Below the pieces are notes generated by a model. The model searched no databases. It was not told the DNA's origin and saw nothing but the letters and a program-made list of their open reading frames with translations. A stretch of 64,000 nt of DNA from Acinetobacter colistiniresistens (GTDB lineage Bacteria > Pseudomonadota > Gammaproteobacteria > Pseudomonadales > Moraxellaceae). Of the stretch, positions 31,072 to 40,239 are shown in pieces. How positions within the stretch are numbered: the first letter of the stretch is position 1; each line of letters starts with the position of its first letter. A program made the position numbers and the translations under genes. The stretch is taken from assembly GCF_024582815.1 (NCBI RefSeq), contig NZ_CP102099.1:496001-560000 (forward strand), written 5' to 3'.

Positions 31072-31641
31072 ATGATTACTTCCTCTATTGCTGAAGCAGC
31101 ACATCTATTAAAACAAGGGCAGGTTCTGGCTTATCCGACCGAAGCGGTCTGGGGCCTAGGCTGTGATCCCTTCAATGAGCAGGCATTTCAGGACATTTTG
31201 GAACTGAAGCATCGTCCCGTTGAAAAAGGGGTGATTTTATTGGCGGGACATATACAGCAAGTAGAACATTTATTGCAGGACTTAAATACAGACATCCGCC
31301 AGCAAGTGATCGCCAGCTGGTCTGATCGTCAGCCAACTGAACGTGCGACGACATGGCTATTGCCTGCAAATGCGTCTATTCCGACGTGGATTAAAGGACA
31401 GCATCCGCTAGTTGCAGTTCGGGTCACCACACATCCTCTCTGCATAAACCTCTGCCAGCAATTTGGTGGCTTTATTGTTTCGACCAGTGCCAACCCGGCA
31501 GGTCTTGCACCTGCGCAGAGCTTAGACAGTGCACAGGTTTATTTTGGCAACAACTTAAATTACCTTCAAGGAGATTTAGGGTTGAGTAGCCAACCAAGTC
31601 GCATTTTAAATGCTTTAACCGGTGAAGTGATTCGTGCTTAA
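31072..31641 (+). CDS. tsaC: Threonylcarbamoyl-AMP synthase TsaC (Sua5/YciO/YrdC family)
   Basis: A 189-residue single YrdC domain that forms threonylcarbamoyl-AMP for the t6A37 modification of tRNAs reading ANN codons. Seen: AYPTEAVWGLGCDPFNEQA near the N-terminus, KHRPVEKGVILLAG with the conserved Lys/Arg, VAVRVTTHPLC, and STSANPAGLAPA near the end. The length fits TsaC rather than the longer Sua5. It is the last gene of the LysM-dprA-tsaC unit. Confidence 0.94.
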   Translation: MITSSIAEAAHLLKQGQVLAYPTEAVWGLGCDPFNEQAFQDILELKHRPVEKGVILLAGHIQQVEHLLQDLNTDIRQQVIASWSDRQPTERATTWLLPANASIPTWIKGQHPLVAVRVTTHPLCINLCQQFGGFIVSTSANPAGLAPAQSLDSAQVYFGNNLNYLQGDLGLSSQPSRILNALTGEVIRA

Positions 31642-31659
31642 TTAGGTGAATAGCGGACA

Positions 31660-31692
31660 AAAAAAAGCTCAGTTATATAGGGATAACTGAGC
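31660..31692 (-). terminator. Minus-strand terminator downstream of the purine-type transport operon
   Basis: GCTCAGTTAT and ATAACTGAGC pair perfectly with a 6-nt loop. On the minus strand the stem is followed by eight T residues, whereas on the plus strand there is none. It therefore terminates transcripts coming from the permease operon, leaving a 3' untranslated region of about 365 nt. A second small hairpin (GGATGTG/CACATCC, 31700-31719) lies just before it. 31720-32057 is very AT-rich with no gene visible. Confidence 0.7.
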
Positions 31693-32057
31693 ATAAAAAG
31701 GATGTGTATAAGCACATCCAGAGGGTTCATCAATTTGGTGAGCAACGTATTCATTATCCAATGAATCATCTTGCTATGTTTGCTATTATGAGGGAATAAT
31801 CACATTTATACAAATATATTATTTATCTAACAAAAAGTGTGAAAAGCGTACAATTTTTGTCACTCCTACATTTTCAATAAAATTATATTGATATTTTTAT
31901 TCAACTTTTTTGATCATAAATTCAAGAGTTGTTAAAAATATATTTGCAAATCATATAGAAGACACGGCAAAAAAATTTAATTTTAATTTTAGATGCTTAA
32001 AATCTGATAATAAATAGATGATCCAAGCTGATTCATCTATTGATCATCATAAAAATA

Positions 32058-32975
32058 TTAAGGAATAAAGGATTTCCCCAATGATGCAGGTAAGTTCATT
32101 TGCAATAGTTTTTTATCACGTGAAATCAGGACCAGAACTAAAATCGTAGCCACATACGGCAACGCAGCCAGTAATTCGACAGGCAGATCCAGACCCAACG
32201 CTTGCGCATGGAATTGTAAAATGGTGACACCACCAAATAAATAAGCACCGACTATCAATCGTGCAGGTTTCCAGACCGCAAATACCACTAGTGCAATGGC
32301 AATCCAACCACGGCCTGCTACCATATTTTCAACCCATAATGGCGTATATACCGTTGATAAAAATGCCCCACCTATTCCAGCCATTGCTCCACCGAACAAC
32401 ACGGCACCATAACGAATCAACAGTACTGGATAACCCATGGCATGTCCTGACTCTGGTGACTCGCCCACCGCTTTAAGCAATAAACCCAGCTTGGTTTTTG
32501 CCAAAATCCACCAAATGACAAAAAAAGATAAAATCGATAAATACACCACATAATTTTGGTGAAATAAAATCGGCCCAATAAAAGGGATCTCCGACAGGAC
32601 GGGAATATCCAGTGCCTTTAACCCCTCCAAACTGTTACTGACAAAATGTTGCCCCACGAAAGCGGATAACCCTACACCGAAAATGGTTAATGCAAGCCCA
32701 CATGCAGCCTGATTAGCTGCGAGCGAAAGGGCCAAAATTGCAAAAATGAGTGCAGCACTCGCACCTGCAATGGCCCCTGCCAAAAGTCCTGACGCAGGCC
32801 CTAGACCTGTGCTTGCACAAAAAGCAAAACCCGCAATGGCACCAATCAACATCATGCCTTCAACACCCAGATTAATCACCCCTGTTCGCTCTGCAACCAA
32901 CTCACCCATTCCTGCAAAAATCAGGGGTGTGCCTGCGGCTAGAGTACCCGCCAAAATTGGAACTAAATCAATCAT
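32058..32975 (-). CDS. ABC transporter permease, BMP/nucleoside type (NupQ/YufQ-like)
   Basis: A 305-residue inner-membrane permease with 8-9 helices. GVINLGVEGMMLIGAIAGF is the family signature, and ESPESGHAMGYPVLLIRYGAVLFGGAMAGIGGAFLS is the cytoplasmic coupling loop (E-x3-A-x-G region). It is the second of two different permeases of a branched-chain/ribose-type importer whose binding protein is the BMP-family protein at 40931. The related YufNOPQ and PnrABCDE systems import nucleosides or purines. It lies 9 bp after the other permease gene. Confidence 0.88.
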   Translation of the reverse strand: MIDLVPILAGTLAAGTPLIFAGMGELVAERTGVINLGVEGMMLIGAIAGFAFCASTGLGPASGLLAGAIAGASAALIFAILALSLAANQAACGLALTIFGVGLSAFVGQHFVSNSLEGLKALDIPVLSEIPFIGPILFHQNYVVYLSILSFFVIWWILAKTKLGLLLKAVGESPESGHAMGYPVLLIRYGAVLFGGAMAGIGGAFLSTVYTPLWVENMVAGRGWIAIALVVFAVWKPARLIVGAYLFGGVTILQFHAQALGLDLPVELLAALPYVATILVLVLISRDKKLLQMNLPASLGKSFIP

Positions 32976-32984
32976 GTCTAACTC

Positions 32985-34091
32985 CTAAGCTGTTTCAATG
33001 GATGCAATCGATGATGTATGCTTTTTCATTGTTTCAGACCTGCCAAACCGATAGCGATTTTCGATGAAAGCATCCGCAGCCAATAAGAAAAACAACAACA
33101 TTCCCTGAAATAATCCTGTAATTGCCGCAGGAAGCTGTAGATTTAGCTGTGCGGTTTCTCCACCAATGTAGAGCAAGGCCATCAAAAATCCTGACAAAAC
33201 AATCCCGATCGGGTTTAATCGTCCCACATACGCCACAATAATTGCGGCATAACCATAACCTGGGGAAATATTTGGATTGAGTTGTCCAACCGGACCTGCA
33301 ACCTCACCAATGCCTGCAATACCTGCCATAAAACCTGAAATCATAAGACTAAACCAGATAGCCTGCTTTGCAGAAAACCCCGCGTAGCGTGCAGCATCAG
33401 GTGCTTGACCACCGACTTCAAGCTGATATGCAAGAAAACTGCGTTTACTAAACAGCCAGAATGCCAACACTGCAAAAATGGTCACCCCAATCACAGCATT
33501 GATTCGTGTGCCTTCAAATAAAATAGGAAATAAAGTTCCACCGTCGAACATAACCGATTGTGGAAAATTCATGCCTTCAGGATCTTTCCACGGCCCGTTA
33601 ATCAAATACAGTAAAATAAATGTCGCAATATAATTCAGCATTAATGTGGTCAGAGTTTCTTGCGCATTAAAATGGGTTTTTAGTAATGCAGGAATAGCTC
33701 CCCATAAGGCTCCGCCAATTGCACCCGCAATCACCATAGAGGGTAAGACCCAGAATGCGGAGGTTCCCTGACAGGCAATGGCTAAACCACCGCCAAAAAT
33801 TGCCCCCATAATAAGCTGGCCTTCAGCACCGATATTAAAAATACGGGCTTTAAATCCAACAGATAGGCCTAATGCAATTAAAATTAAGGGGCTGGCTTTA
33901 ATAATCAACTCACTCCAGCCATACCAACTGGATAAGGGTTCAATAAAGAACACCTGAAATGCTTCAAGCGGATTTTTGCCTAAAATCATAAATAATAGGC
34001 CACCAATAGAGAATGTTGCCACCAAAGCAATTAAGGGAGAGAGCCACTTCATTAAAATCGATGGATGATCACGCGGTTCGAGTAAATGCAT
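32985..34091 (-). CDS. ABC transporter permease, BMP/nucleoside type (NupP/YufP-like)
   Basis: A 368-residue permease with about nine helices. FKARIFNIGAEGQLIMGAIFGG is the conserved motif of this permease class, and QAPDAARYAGFSAKQAIWFSLMISGFMAGIAG is the coupling loop. A long N-terminal segment (LLEPRDHPSILMKWLSPLIALVATFSIG) precedes the first helices. It pairs with the permease at 32058 and the ATPase at 34120, forming a heterodimeric channel for a purine or nucleoside substrate (inferred). Confidence 0.88.
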   Translation of the reverse strand: MHLLEPRDHPSILMKWLSPLIALVATFSIGGLLFMILGKNPLEAFQVFFIEPLSSWYGWSELIIKASPLILIALGLSVGFKARIFNIGAEGQLIMGAIFGGGLAIACQGTSAFWVLPSMVIAGAIGGALWGAIPALLKTHFNAQETLTTLMLNYIATFILLYLINGPWKDPEGMNFPQSVMFDGGTLFPILFEGTRINAVIGVTIFAVLAFWLFSKRSFLAYQLEVGGQAPDAARYAGFSAKQAIWFSLMISGFMAGIAGIGEVAGPVGQLNPNISPGYGYAAIIVAYVGRLNPIGIVLSGFLMALLYIGGETAQLNLQLPAAITGLFQGMLLFFLLAADAFIENRYRFGRSETMKKHTSSIASIETA

Positions 34092-34119
34092 ATGTAACCC
34101 CAGTTCAAATGATATAGAC

Positions 34120-35727
34120 CTAAGCGGATGCGTCTAAAACGCTTGGACTTTGCGATTGCCGATGCAATCCGGACATCATCAAACCAATCGTTTCAGCATT
34201 GGTTTCATTCACAGGTTGAGCTTCACTTAGGCGACCTGCGGCCAAAACAGCAATTCGATCACTGATCTCAAATAATTCTTCCAATTCTTCAGAAATTACA
34301 ATAATGGCGACACCCTGACGCGACAGATCAATTAGTGTTTGACGAACAAAGGCGGCTGCACCGACATCGACCCCCCAAGTGGGTTGGGCCACCAGCATAA
34401 CTTTAGGCTGTTGCAAGATTTCACGACCTACGATGAATTTTTGTAGGTTTCCACCCGACAAAGAACGCGCGACAGCCGCCGTTCCAGAGGCCTTTACCGC
34501 AAATTTCTGCATACAGTCTTGTGCAAAATGACGCGCTTTTTCGTAATTGACCAATCCATAACGCACAAAACCTTGTCGAAATGCGGTCAGTAAAGCATTT
34601 TGAGTTAGACTCATCGCGGGAATAGCGCCTCGTCCCAAACGTTCTTCAGGCACAAAACCAAAACCCAGTGCGCGGCGCTGTCCCGCATTTAAATGGCCGA
34701 TCGCCCGTCCCTCTAACATTACGCAGCCTTTTGCAGTCGTTATTTCGCCAGACAAGGCCGTCAACAGTTCGGCTTGCCCATTTCCTGAAATACCTGCAAT
34801 CCCCAGAATCTCTCCTGTTTTCACACTAAGCTGAATATGTTCGAGCGAGGTTCCAAAAATATCAAGTGCCTGAACATTGAGCTGTTTCACTTCAAATATA
34901 GGCTTACTCTCGCCTACATAAACAGGATGTTCATAAGCAGGAAGATCACGCCCAATCATCATCTTAGCCAGACTCGCGGTACTTTCCTGTTTAGGAATAG
35001 CAGTTCCTGTCACGGTTCCACCCCGTAAAATAGTAGCGCAATCACATAAGCTCTGTATCTCATGGAGTTTATGACTGATATATAAAATTGATACCCCTTC
35101 ACTGGCTAAACGGCGTAACGTTTCAAACAAGATTAATACCGCTTGAGGCGTGAGTACCGAAGTAGGTTCATCTAAAATTAACAATGATGGGTTTTGCAAT
35201 AAACAACGTACAATTTCAACACGTTGTCGCTCTCCAACCGATAAACTATAAACGGTTCTTTTCGGATCAATGGGCAATCCATACTTTTCAGAGACTGCAA
35301 TGACGCGCTTGGATAATACGTTTAGATCAAATTTTTCATCCAGACTCAAGGCAATATTTTCCACTACCGTCAACGTTTCAAATAAAGAAAAATGTTGATA
35401 CACCATACCGATTCCCAAACGTCGGGCCGCAGCAGGACTTTCGATCGTGACAGAGCGACCATTCCAGACAATTTCTCCTTCATCAGCCTTGACTGCCCCA
35501 TAAATAATTTTCATCAGGGTACTTTTGCCTGCCCCGTTTTCACCCAATACTGCATGAATTTCACCGGGTGCGACCTGTAAATGAATATGGTCATTGGCCA
35601 CTAAACTGCCATACTGTTTCGTTATATTGATTAACTCCAGACGATTTTTCTGCAAGATAGGTGCAGGTCTGCTGGTACTCATATTCAAGTCTGGATTAAC
35701 AGAGATTTTATCGGTCGGTAAAGCCAT
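34120..35727 (-). CDS. ABC transporter ATP-binding protein with two ABC domains (NupO/YufO-like)
   Basis: A 535-residue tandem ATPase. The first domain (about residues 28-260) is canonical: GENGAGKSTLMK (Walker A), LSVGERQRVEIVR (signature), LLILDEPTSVL (Walker B). The second domain (about 280-515) has a degenerate Walker A (GISGNGQAELL, no GKS/T) and the signature LSGGNLQKFIVGRE, as in sugar/nucleoside ABC2 proteins of this class, where only one site hydrolyses ATP. The order ATPase-permease-permease is the same as yufOPQ. It precedes the permease gene by 28 bp. Confidence 0.92.
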   Translation of the reverse strand: MALPTDKISVNPDLNMSTSRPAPILQKNRLELINITKQYGSLVANDHIHLQVAPGEIHAVLGENGAGKSTLMKIIYGAVKADEGEIVWNGRSVTIESPAAARRLGIGMVYQHFSLFETLTVVENIALSLDEKFDLNVLSKRVIAVSEKYGLPIDPKRTVYSLSVGERQRVEIVRCLLQNPSLLILDEPTSVLTPQAVLILFETLRRLASEGVSILYISHKLHEIQSLCDCATILRGGTVTGTAIPKQESTASLAKMMIGRDLPAYEHPVYVGESKPIFEVKQLNVQALDIFGTSLEHIQLSVKTGEILGIAGISGNGQAELLTALSGEITTAKGCVMLEGRAIGHLNAGQRRALGFGFVPEERLGRGAIPAMSLTQNALLTAFRQGFVRYGLVNYEKARHFAQDCMQKFAVKASGTAAVARSLSGGNLQKFIVGREILQQPKVMLVAQPTWGVDVGAAAFVRQTLIDLSRQGVAIIVISEELEELFEISDRIAVLAAGRLSEAQPVNETNAETIGLMMSGLHRQSQSPSVLDASA

Positions 35728-35825
35728 CAGGTCATCTCTTTAGCTCATGTGATTAGAGAGAAGCAAGGGGCATGCCATGCTGCAATCACTTTATTTTGTG
35801 GATCATATTTAAATAAAAAATCTGT

Positions 35826-36332
35826 TTAGTGACTTAATTCAGTCCAAAACCCTTGATGTGCTTGCGCTGCTTCTTCACTCAAACACGGCCCAATGACCCT
35901 GATTTCGCGTTGTCCACTAGCAAATACCTGACGACAAGGTAAAGATAATGTCGGGTTTTCTGGGTGATTCCCTGTAATTGCGAGGAGTTGTGTTTCACTC
36001 ATGCCATAGACGACCCGACCAATGCCGGTCCAATAAATCGCACCAGAACACATCGCACAGGGTTCAGCATTGGTATATAAAGTACAGTTACGCAACTGTT
36101 CCAATGACAAAAGTCGTGCGGCCTGCCCTGCTGCAACAGTTTCAGCATGACGGGTGGGATCACCCGTCGGAGGTAATGAATTATTGCCTGCCTGAGTGAC
36201 AACCTCGCCTAGTGCATTCACCACAATTGCAGCAAAGGGATGCAAGCCTTGCAATTTAGTTTGTTCTGCCAATTCAAACGTTTTTCTTAGAAAAAATAGA
36301 TCTTGCGCTGTTGCCTGATCATTTAATGTCAT
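35826..36332 (-). CDS. Guanine-deaminase-like nucleoside/nucleobase deaminase
   Basis: A 168-residue zinc deaminase of the CDA/GDA fold. Zinc ligands are His62 (RHAETVAAG, with the catalytic Glu64) and Cys92/Cys95 (PCAMCSGAIYW). The N-terminal KLQGLHPFAAIVV, the N-N-S-L-P-P-T-G-D-P-T-RHAE run and GRVVYGMSETQL follow the short guanine-deaminase (GuaD of Bacillus) and related nucleoside deaminases rather than tRNA adenosine deaminase TadA, which is basic. It is encoded between the ABC ATPase gene and the Tsx-like porin gene. A purine base or a modified purine as substrate is inferred from that context. Confidence 0.8.
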   Translation of the reverse strand: MTLNDQATAQDLFFLRKTFELAEQTKLQGLHPFAAIVVNALGEVVTQAGNNSLPPTGDPTRHAETVAAGQAARLLSLEQLRNCTLYTNAEPCAMCSGAIYWTGIGRVVYGMSETQLLAITGNHPENPTLSLPCRQVFASGQREIRVIGPCLSEEAAQAHQGFWTELSH

Positions 36333-36429
36333 TTTGATGTCTCTTTTAATTCAATAACGATTGATCGTAAAGACGGAGCTTAAGTAAAAATTTTCTATTT
36401 AGGCTCTATCTGCATCATTGCCGATATTT

Positions 36430-37338
36430 TTAAAAATGATAGTCAACCCGAACCATTGGTGTGCTGGCCGTGGCACCTTTTCCTGCAAAGCCATCGCTGT
36501 CACTGCCAAATTTATTTTTCCAATACTCATAGCCTGCGCCTGCGCGTAACTTGCTGCCTTTTAACCCAATAACTGGGCCCAAGTCATACATCACACTTAC
36601 ATCAATATGGGTTTCAGCTTTTGTATCACCACCAGACTCATTTTTTCCTTTTGAATCAATCCAAAGTGCATATCCTTCAAAAGATAGCGGTGTTTTTCCA
36701 ATTGGAATGCCCCATGTAAACTGTGCAGCAGCATGAGTGTCATAGGTGTAACGCCCCGAAGAATACCCAAATCGCGGGGTATCTGATGAAGGATCATTAC
36801 TTTCAAATAATGCCAATACGCTAAAATCTAGAAAACCAGGCACATCAAATTGAATAGTTGGCCCTACGACCCACATACGTTTTTTTGAACCATAACTATC
36901 ATTTTTAGTGTTCCAGTCCAGCCCCAATGTTAAACCTGCACCACGAATGTAACCTGGTACAGATAAATTTGTTTTAGTAATGGCGCCAACATCCAGATAA
37001 CGACGAATGACCACATAGGCTTCCTGAGTTCCTTTAGCATTGGATTGAGTGCTATTCGGTTCATCATCTGACTGAAGCAAATCGACATTAAAGAAATTTG
37101 AACCATACTTATCACCACTGGCATGGGTCAGATTAAAAATTTGTTTGGTGATATCGGTACGACTGCCATCTGAATCATTTTTATACGGTTCTGCAAATTG
37201 TGATCCGTAACGCCATCCAATAGAGGTATCGCTCCATGTGGAAGCCTGTACAGATTGCATGGTTCCAATTCCCCCCAGAATAGTAGCCATAGCAGTCATT
37301 AGCGTTTTTAATGCATTCTCTTGTTGGAATACCTTCAT
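36430..37338 (-). CDS. Tsx-like nucleoside-specific outer-membrane channel
   Basis: A 302-residue outer-membrane protein with a signal peptide (about residues 1-32, ending SVQA) and a predicted 12-strand barrel ending in PMVRVDYHF with the terminal Phe. STWSDTSIGWRYGSQFAEPY, FNLTHASGDKYGSNFFNVDLLQSDD and GAGYEYWKNKFGSD follow the Tsx/OmpK family. Tsx lets nucleosides cross the outer membrane. It is first in the unit Tsx-deaminase-ABC and fits nucleoside or purine uptake. Confidence 0.8.
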   Translation of the reverse strand: MKVFQQENALKTLMTAMATILGGIGTMQSVQASTWSDTSIGWRYGSQFAEPYKNDSDGSRTDITKQIFNLTHASGDKYGSNFFNVDLLQSDDEPNSTQSNAKGTQEAYVVIRRYLDVGAITKTNLSVPGYIRGAGLTLGLDWNTKNDSYGSKKRMWVVGPTIQFDVPGFLDFSVLALFESNDPSSDTPRFGYSSGRYTYDTHAAAQFTWGIPIGKTPLSFEGYALWIDSKGKNESGGDTKAETHIDVSVMYDLGPVIGLKGSKLRAGAGYEYWKNKFGSDSDGFAGKGATASTPMVRVDYHF

Positions 37339-37650
37339 TGCACATTTCCCCTTATCATGTTCTCAAGATCAAAGCTCACAATATTCATCTCAAGACTCAT
37401 AATGATGGCTTTTCAAAAATCACGTTTGCCCAATGCAAAACGATCTGACCCTGTGATAAAGGCAAATTTCCTACCAAAGATTGGCATATTAAAAATGTGC
37501 AATGTTGCTTATGTTAAAACAGATATAAACAATAAGATGATTGTTTTGAACCGATGTCATGAAATCACAGACAGAATTTAGCACAGGAAAATGAGCGTTA
37601 TCTTCCTGTGCTTAAGCAGAAGTAATTGAGACAATGAGCTTAGATATTGG
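37339..37650 (-). promoter_or_regulatory. Intergenic region upstream of the tsx-like gene
   Basis: 312 bp between the LysR gene stop and the porin start, on the same strand. A good ribosome site (AAGGGG) precedes the porin start. The gap is long enough for a separate promoter, so the locus probably has two transcription units. An 86-codon plus-strand frame here has no ribosome site or family resemblance and is not counted as a gene. Confidence 0.45.
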
Positions 37651-38616
37651 TTAATTGACCACATGACTATCGTTTCTCAGAACCGAAATCACCAACTCTC
37701 TGAACCAGCGAAACTCAGGAGAACGATGCTGACGTTCATGCCAAAGTAGATAATAGGAAATTTTGGGAAACTGGATTGGCGCATCGGAAATAGTCAAAGG
37801 CAATAATGCACTATAATGGCGAGAAAATGAGCGCGGCGCAGAAAAAATCGCGTCAAGTTGTAGCAGCATATAAGGAATCATTCCAAAGTACGGAATAAAT
37901 GCCACAATATTACGTTTTAGGCGTTCTTTGGATAAATGTAAATCGATAACTCCACGTTGCCCAACGGTATAAGGTGTTGGAGCAATATGATCAGCATTAA
38001 GATAATCATCCATCGACAAGGTCTTATGCGCCAGAGGATGTGACTTACGCAGCAAACAGACCACTTCATCCTCGAACAATGGAGCAAGCCTTAAATATTC
38101 AGGAGGCTGTGGCCAGTTACCAATCACCGCATCGTACATACCACTTTCCAATGCGTGTGCATAATCTACATTATGTCCCATGGAATGCATGATGACCGTG
38201 CAATGGGGTGCTTCTACATGAATCCTGCGAAGAATTTCACCAATCGCGATGGGGTTTAAATAGTCCGATGCTGCCAGATTAAATATCTGACGTGATTGTG
38301 CCGGATCAAAATTAACTTGTTGGGTGGCAATTAATTCAAGCTGGCTTAATACCTGACTCACTGGCTCGAGTAAGGATAAACCACGTTCAGTAGGGGTCAT
38401 GCCATTGCGGCTACGCACCAAAAGCTGATCACCTGTGATTTCCCTTAATTTTTTTAAAGCGGTACTAATGGCCGGTTGTGATTGATTTAGTCGTTTGGCT
38501 GCATTAGAGACACTTTTTTCTGTTAAAAGCATATATAAAACTTGCAGCAAATGTGCATCTAATGCTTCCCATTTATTTGTAGGATGAATCACCAATCTGT
38601 CCTTATCTAAGATCAC
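37651..38616 (-). CDS. LysR-family transcriptional regulator
   Basis: A 321-residue regulator. The winged HTH at about residues 20-80 reads LLQVLYMLLTEKSVSNAAKRLNQSQPAISTALKKLRE. The effector domain starts around residue 105 (QIFNLAASDYLNPIAIGEILRRI), in the NahR/NodD/LinR style that often responds to aromatic or heterocyclic compounds. It is encoded in line with the oxygenase genes rather than divergently, 94 bp after the GST-like gene, and likely controls this locus. Confidence 0.9.
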   Translation of the reverse strand: MILDKDRLVIHPTNKWEALDAHLLQVLYMLLTEKSVSNAAKRLNQSQPAISTALKKLREITGDQLLVRSRNGMTPTERGLSLLEPVSQVLSQLELIATQQVNFDPAQSRQIFNLAASDYLNPIAIGEILRRIHVEAPHCTVIMHSMGHNVDYAHALESGMYDAVIGNWPQPPEYLRLAPLFEDEVVCLLRKSHPLAHKTLSMDDYLNADHIAPTPYTVGQRGVIDLHLSKERLKRNIVAFIPYFGMIPYMLLQLDAIFSAPRSFSRHYSALLPLTISDAPIQFPKISYYLLWHERQHRSPEFRWFRELVISVLRNDSHVVN

Positions 38617-38710
38617 CCGAGTCCATAGGCAAAATTTATACCATCTCTGGGCTACAATAAGGCAGAACGATTCCTAATGATGAAAATAAAAACGATTTTT
38701 ACGATTTATC

Positions 38711-39328
38711 TCAGTTGATAGCCAATAAACCAGCCATTGGAATAAATTTTGGTTGATGGCGAATATGATTGATCCAACGACGAATGTGTAAAAAAGGCAG
38801 CAAACTTACACCCGCATCCCAAGCCAATGCAACTTGAGGAAATACAATCAGGTCCGCGGCCGTCAGTTGCCCACCCAATAAATAACGGTGTCCGCAAATG
38901 GTTTGCTCACATAAATGATCATCCAGCTCACGGAACTGCTGCGCTGCCTGCTGAAGTAATCTTTTCTCATCTGTCAAAAATTGATCCATTGCCAGACTGG
39001 CCTGACGTAATTGTCCCAAACTCAGTTTGAGTTTCTCATTAAAATCATGCCACTCCTGTATTTGCGATGACAAATAAACTGGTATCCATTGAGATTGTGT
39101 TCCTGTTAATTCAATTAAATATTGAAAGATAAACATCAGCCCAGATATGTTTGAAGAAGAATCTAATAAAACTGGCGATTCAAATTGATTATCGAACTGT
39201 TCAACATCTGCATATACAGACTGGTAAGGAAGTTGTAAAAACTCAAGTAACAAACGTACGCTATAGCAATCTGTCGATAATGGATCATCGGCAAAATTTA
39301 GAGGCAATGTTGATAGATTCACGTTCAT
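38711..39328 (-). CDS. GST-like protein in the split Rieske oxygenase operon
   Basis: A 205-residue protein with a two-part glutathione-transferase layout. A thioredoxin-like N-terminal half (STDCYSVRLLLEFLQLPYQSVYADVEQFDNQ; the usual catalytic Ser/Tyr/Cys is not obvious) is followed by an all-helical C-terminal half with GHRYLLGGQLTAADLIVFPQVALAWDAG, the N-capping box and D of the GST C-domain. The start overlaps the stop of the catalytic oxygenase gene by 4 nt (ATGA), so the two are translationally coupled. In caffeine degradation a GST-like subunit, NdmE, is a structural partner of NdmC and NdmD. By analogy this may be a scaffold rather than an enzyme. Confidence 0.8.
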   Translation of the reverse strand: MNVNLSTLPLNFADDPLSTDCYSVRLLLEFLQLPYQSVYADVEQFDNQFESPVLLDSSSNISGLMFIFQYLIELTGTQSQWIPVYLSSQIQEWHDFNEKLKLSLGQLRQASLAMDQFLTDEKRLLQQAAQQFRELDDHLCEQTICGHRYLLGGQLTAADLIVFPQVALAWDAGVSLLPFLHIRRWINHIRHQPKFIPMAGLLAIN

Positions 39329-40239
39329 ACCACTTGCTCCGTTTGTATGCTTTTATGTACTCCATAGCTCCAATTCTTGGTGATCAGCCATTTGCGATAT
39401 GCGGTCGCCAGTGCATCAGCTTTCGTCGGAATTTCCAGTTTGTCCAAAGGAAGTTTTAAAGGCACATGATTTTCCAGAATCGGTTTGTCCTGAGTAAAAA
39501 TTTTCTGCTGAAATAAAACCATATCGGTCATGCTGCTCGTCTGATCATCCAAAATCATCAGCAAATGCGCCCGAATATGAGTTTCACTCAGGGGTTGAAT
39601 AAAAAGACACACTACATCAGCAGGAATAATCCCCTTAGCCGCAGTATTCACTTTATATAAAATCGCGTTTAAGGGGGAAGCAACGCGATAGATATATTCA
39701 GTTTCCTGCGGCTGGGGTGAACTCGGTGCGGCAAGTGGTTGCGTAAAAAAACACTCCGTTGCCCAGATTTCATCGACATCTTCACGCCATTCAACGTGAT
39801 AGGGTTTGACTGCAGTTTCTGGTTCAGCTCCCAAAATACCAGTATGGACATACGGAAAATGTGCCATATCCAGAAAATTTTCTATGCCACGTAGTGGTGA
39901 AGTGCGTACCCCGTAAGCACCACACGGCACACGGCGTGCCTCTACAACCTCATATTCATCAAGCTGAAATAATGGTTTTTTTTCAGTTCCGACACATAAC
40001 CATACAAACCCAAAAGCCACTTGCACAGCCAAATTCAACATGTCTACATCGAGTGAATCGAACTTCACCTGATAAACATGGACATCATTGATGATATCTC
40101 GATGGATCGTTAAAATTTGTCCATCCAGACATGTTTTTATCTGCTGGCACCGAACGAATTCCTGCTCTGACGCAACCACAATCCATTCCCCCATCAAACT
40201 AGATGAAATCATCTGCGAATACTGCTGTGTATTAGGCAT
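39325..40239 (-). CDS. Rieske-type oxygenase catalytic subunit lacking the Rieske cluster
   Basis: A 304-residue protein with the mononuclear iron motif of Rieske oxygenases: IENFLDMAHFPYVHTG, giving Asp124, His127 and His132 in the D-x2-H-x4-H pattern. The N-terminal ~95 residues look like a shrunken Rieske domain (GEWIVVASEQEF at the start and FGFVWLCVG near the end, as in GxIWxxxG), but the CxH and CxxH cluster ligands are absent. The protein therefore needs electrons from another Rieske protein, presumably the product of the upstream gene, which overlaps by 8 nt. NdmC of the N7-demethylase complex has the same defect. Substrate unknown; a methylated or oxidisable purine is inferred from the transport genes. 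Confidence 0.82.
   Translation of the reverse strand: MPNTQQYSQMISSSLMGEWIVVASEQEFVRCQQIKTCLDGQILTIHRDIINDVHVYQVKFDSLDVDMLNLAVQVAFGFVWLCVGTEKKPLFQLDEYEVVEARRVPCGAYGVRTSPLRGIENFLDMAHFPYVHTGILGAEPETAVKPYHVEWREDVDEIWATECFFTQPLAAPSSPQPQETEYIYRVASPLNAILYKVNTAAKGIIPADVVCLFIQPLSETHIRAHLLMILDDQTSSMTDMVLFQQKIFTQDKPILENHVPLKLPLDKLEIPTKADALATAYRKWLITKNWSYGVHKSIQTEQVV

Noticed and set aside
37321..37581. An 86-codon plus-strand frame in the gap upstream of the Tsx-like gene
   Set aside because: No ribosome site, atypical residues and overlap with the porin promoter region.
38711..39328. Calling the GST-like gene a detoxification enzyme
   Set aside because: No clear catalytic residue at the N-terminus, and its coupling to the oxygenase genes points to a structural role instead.
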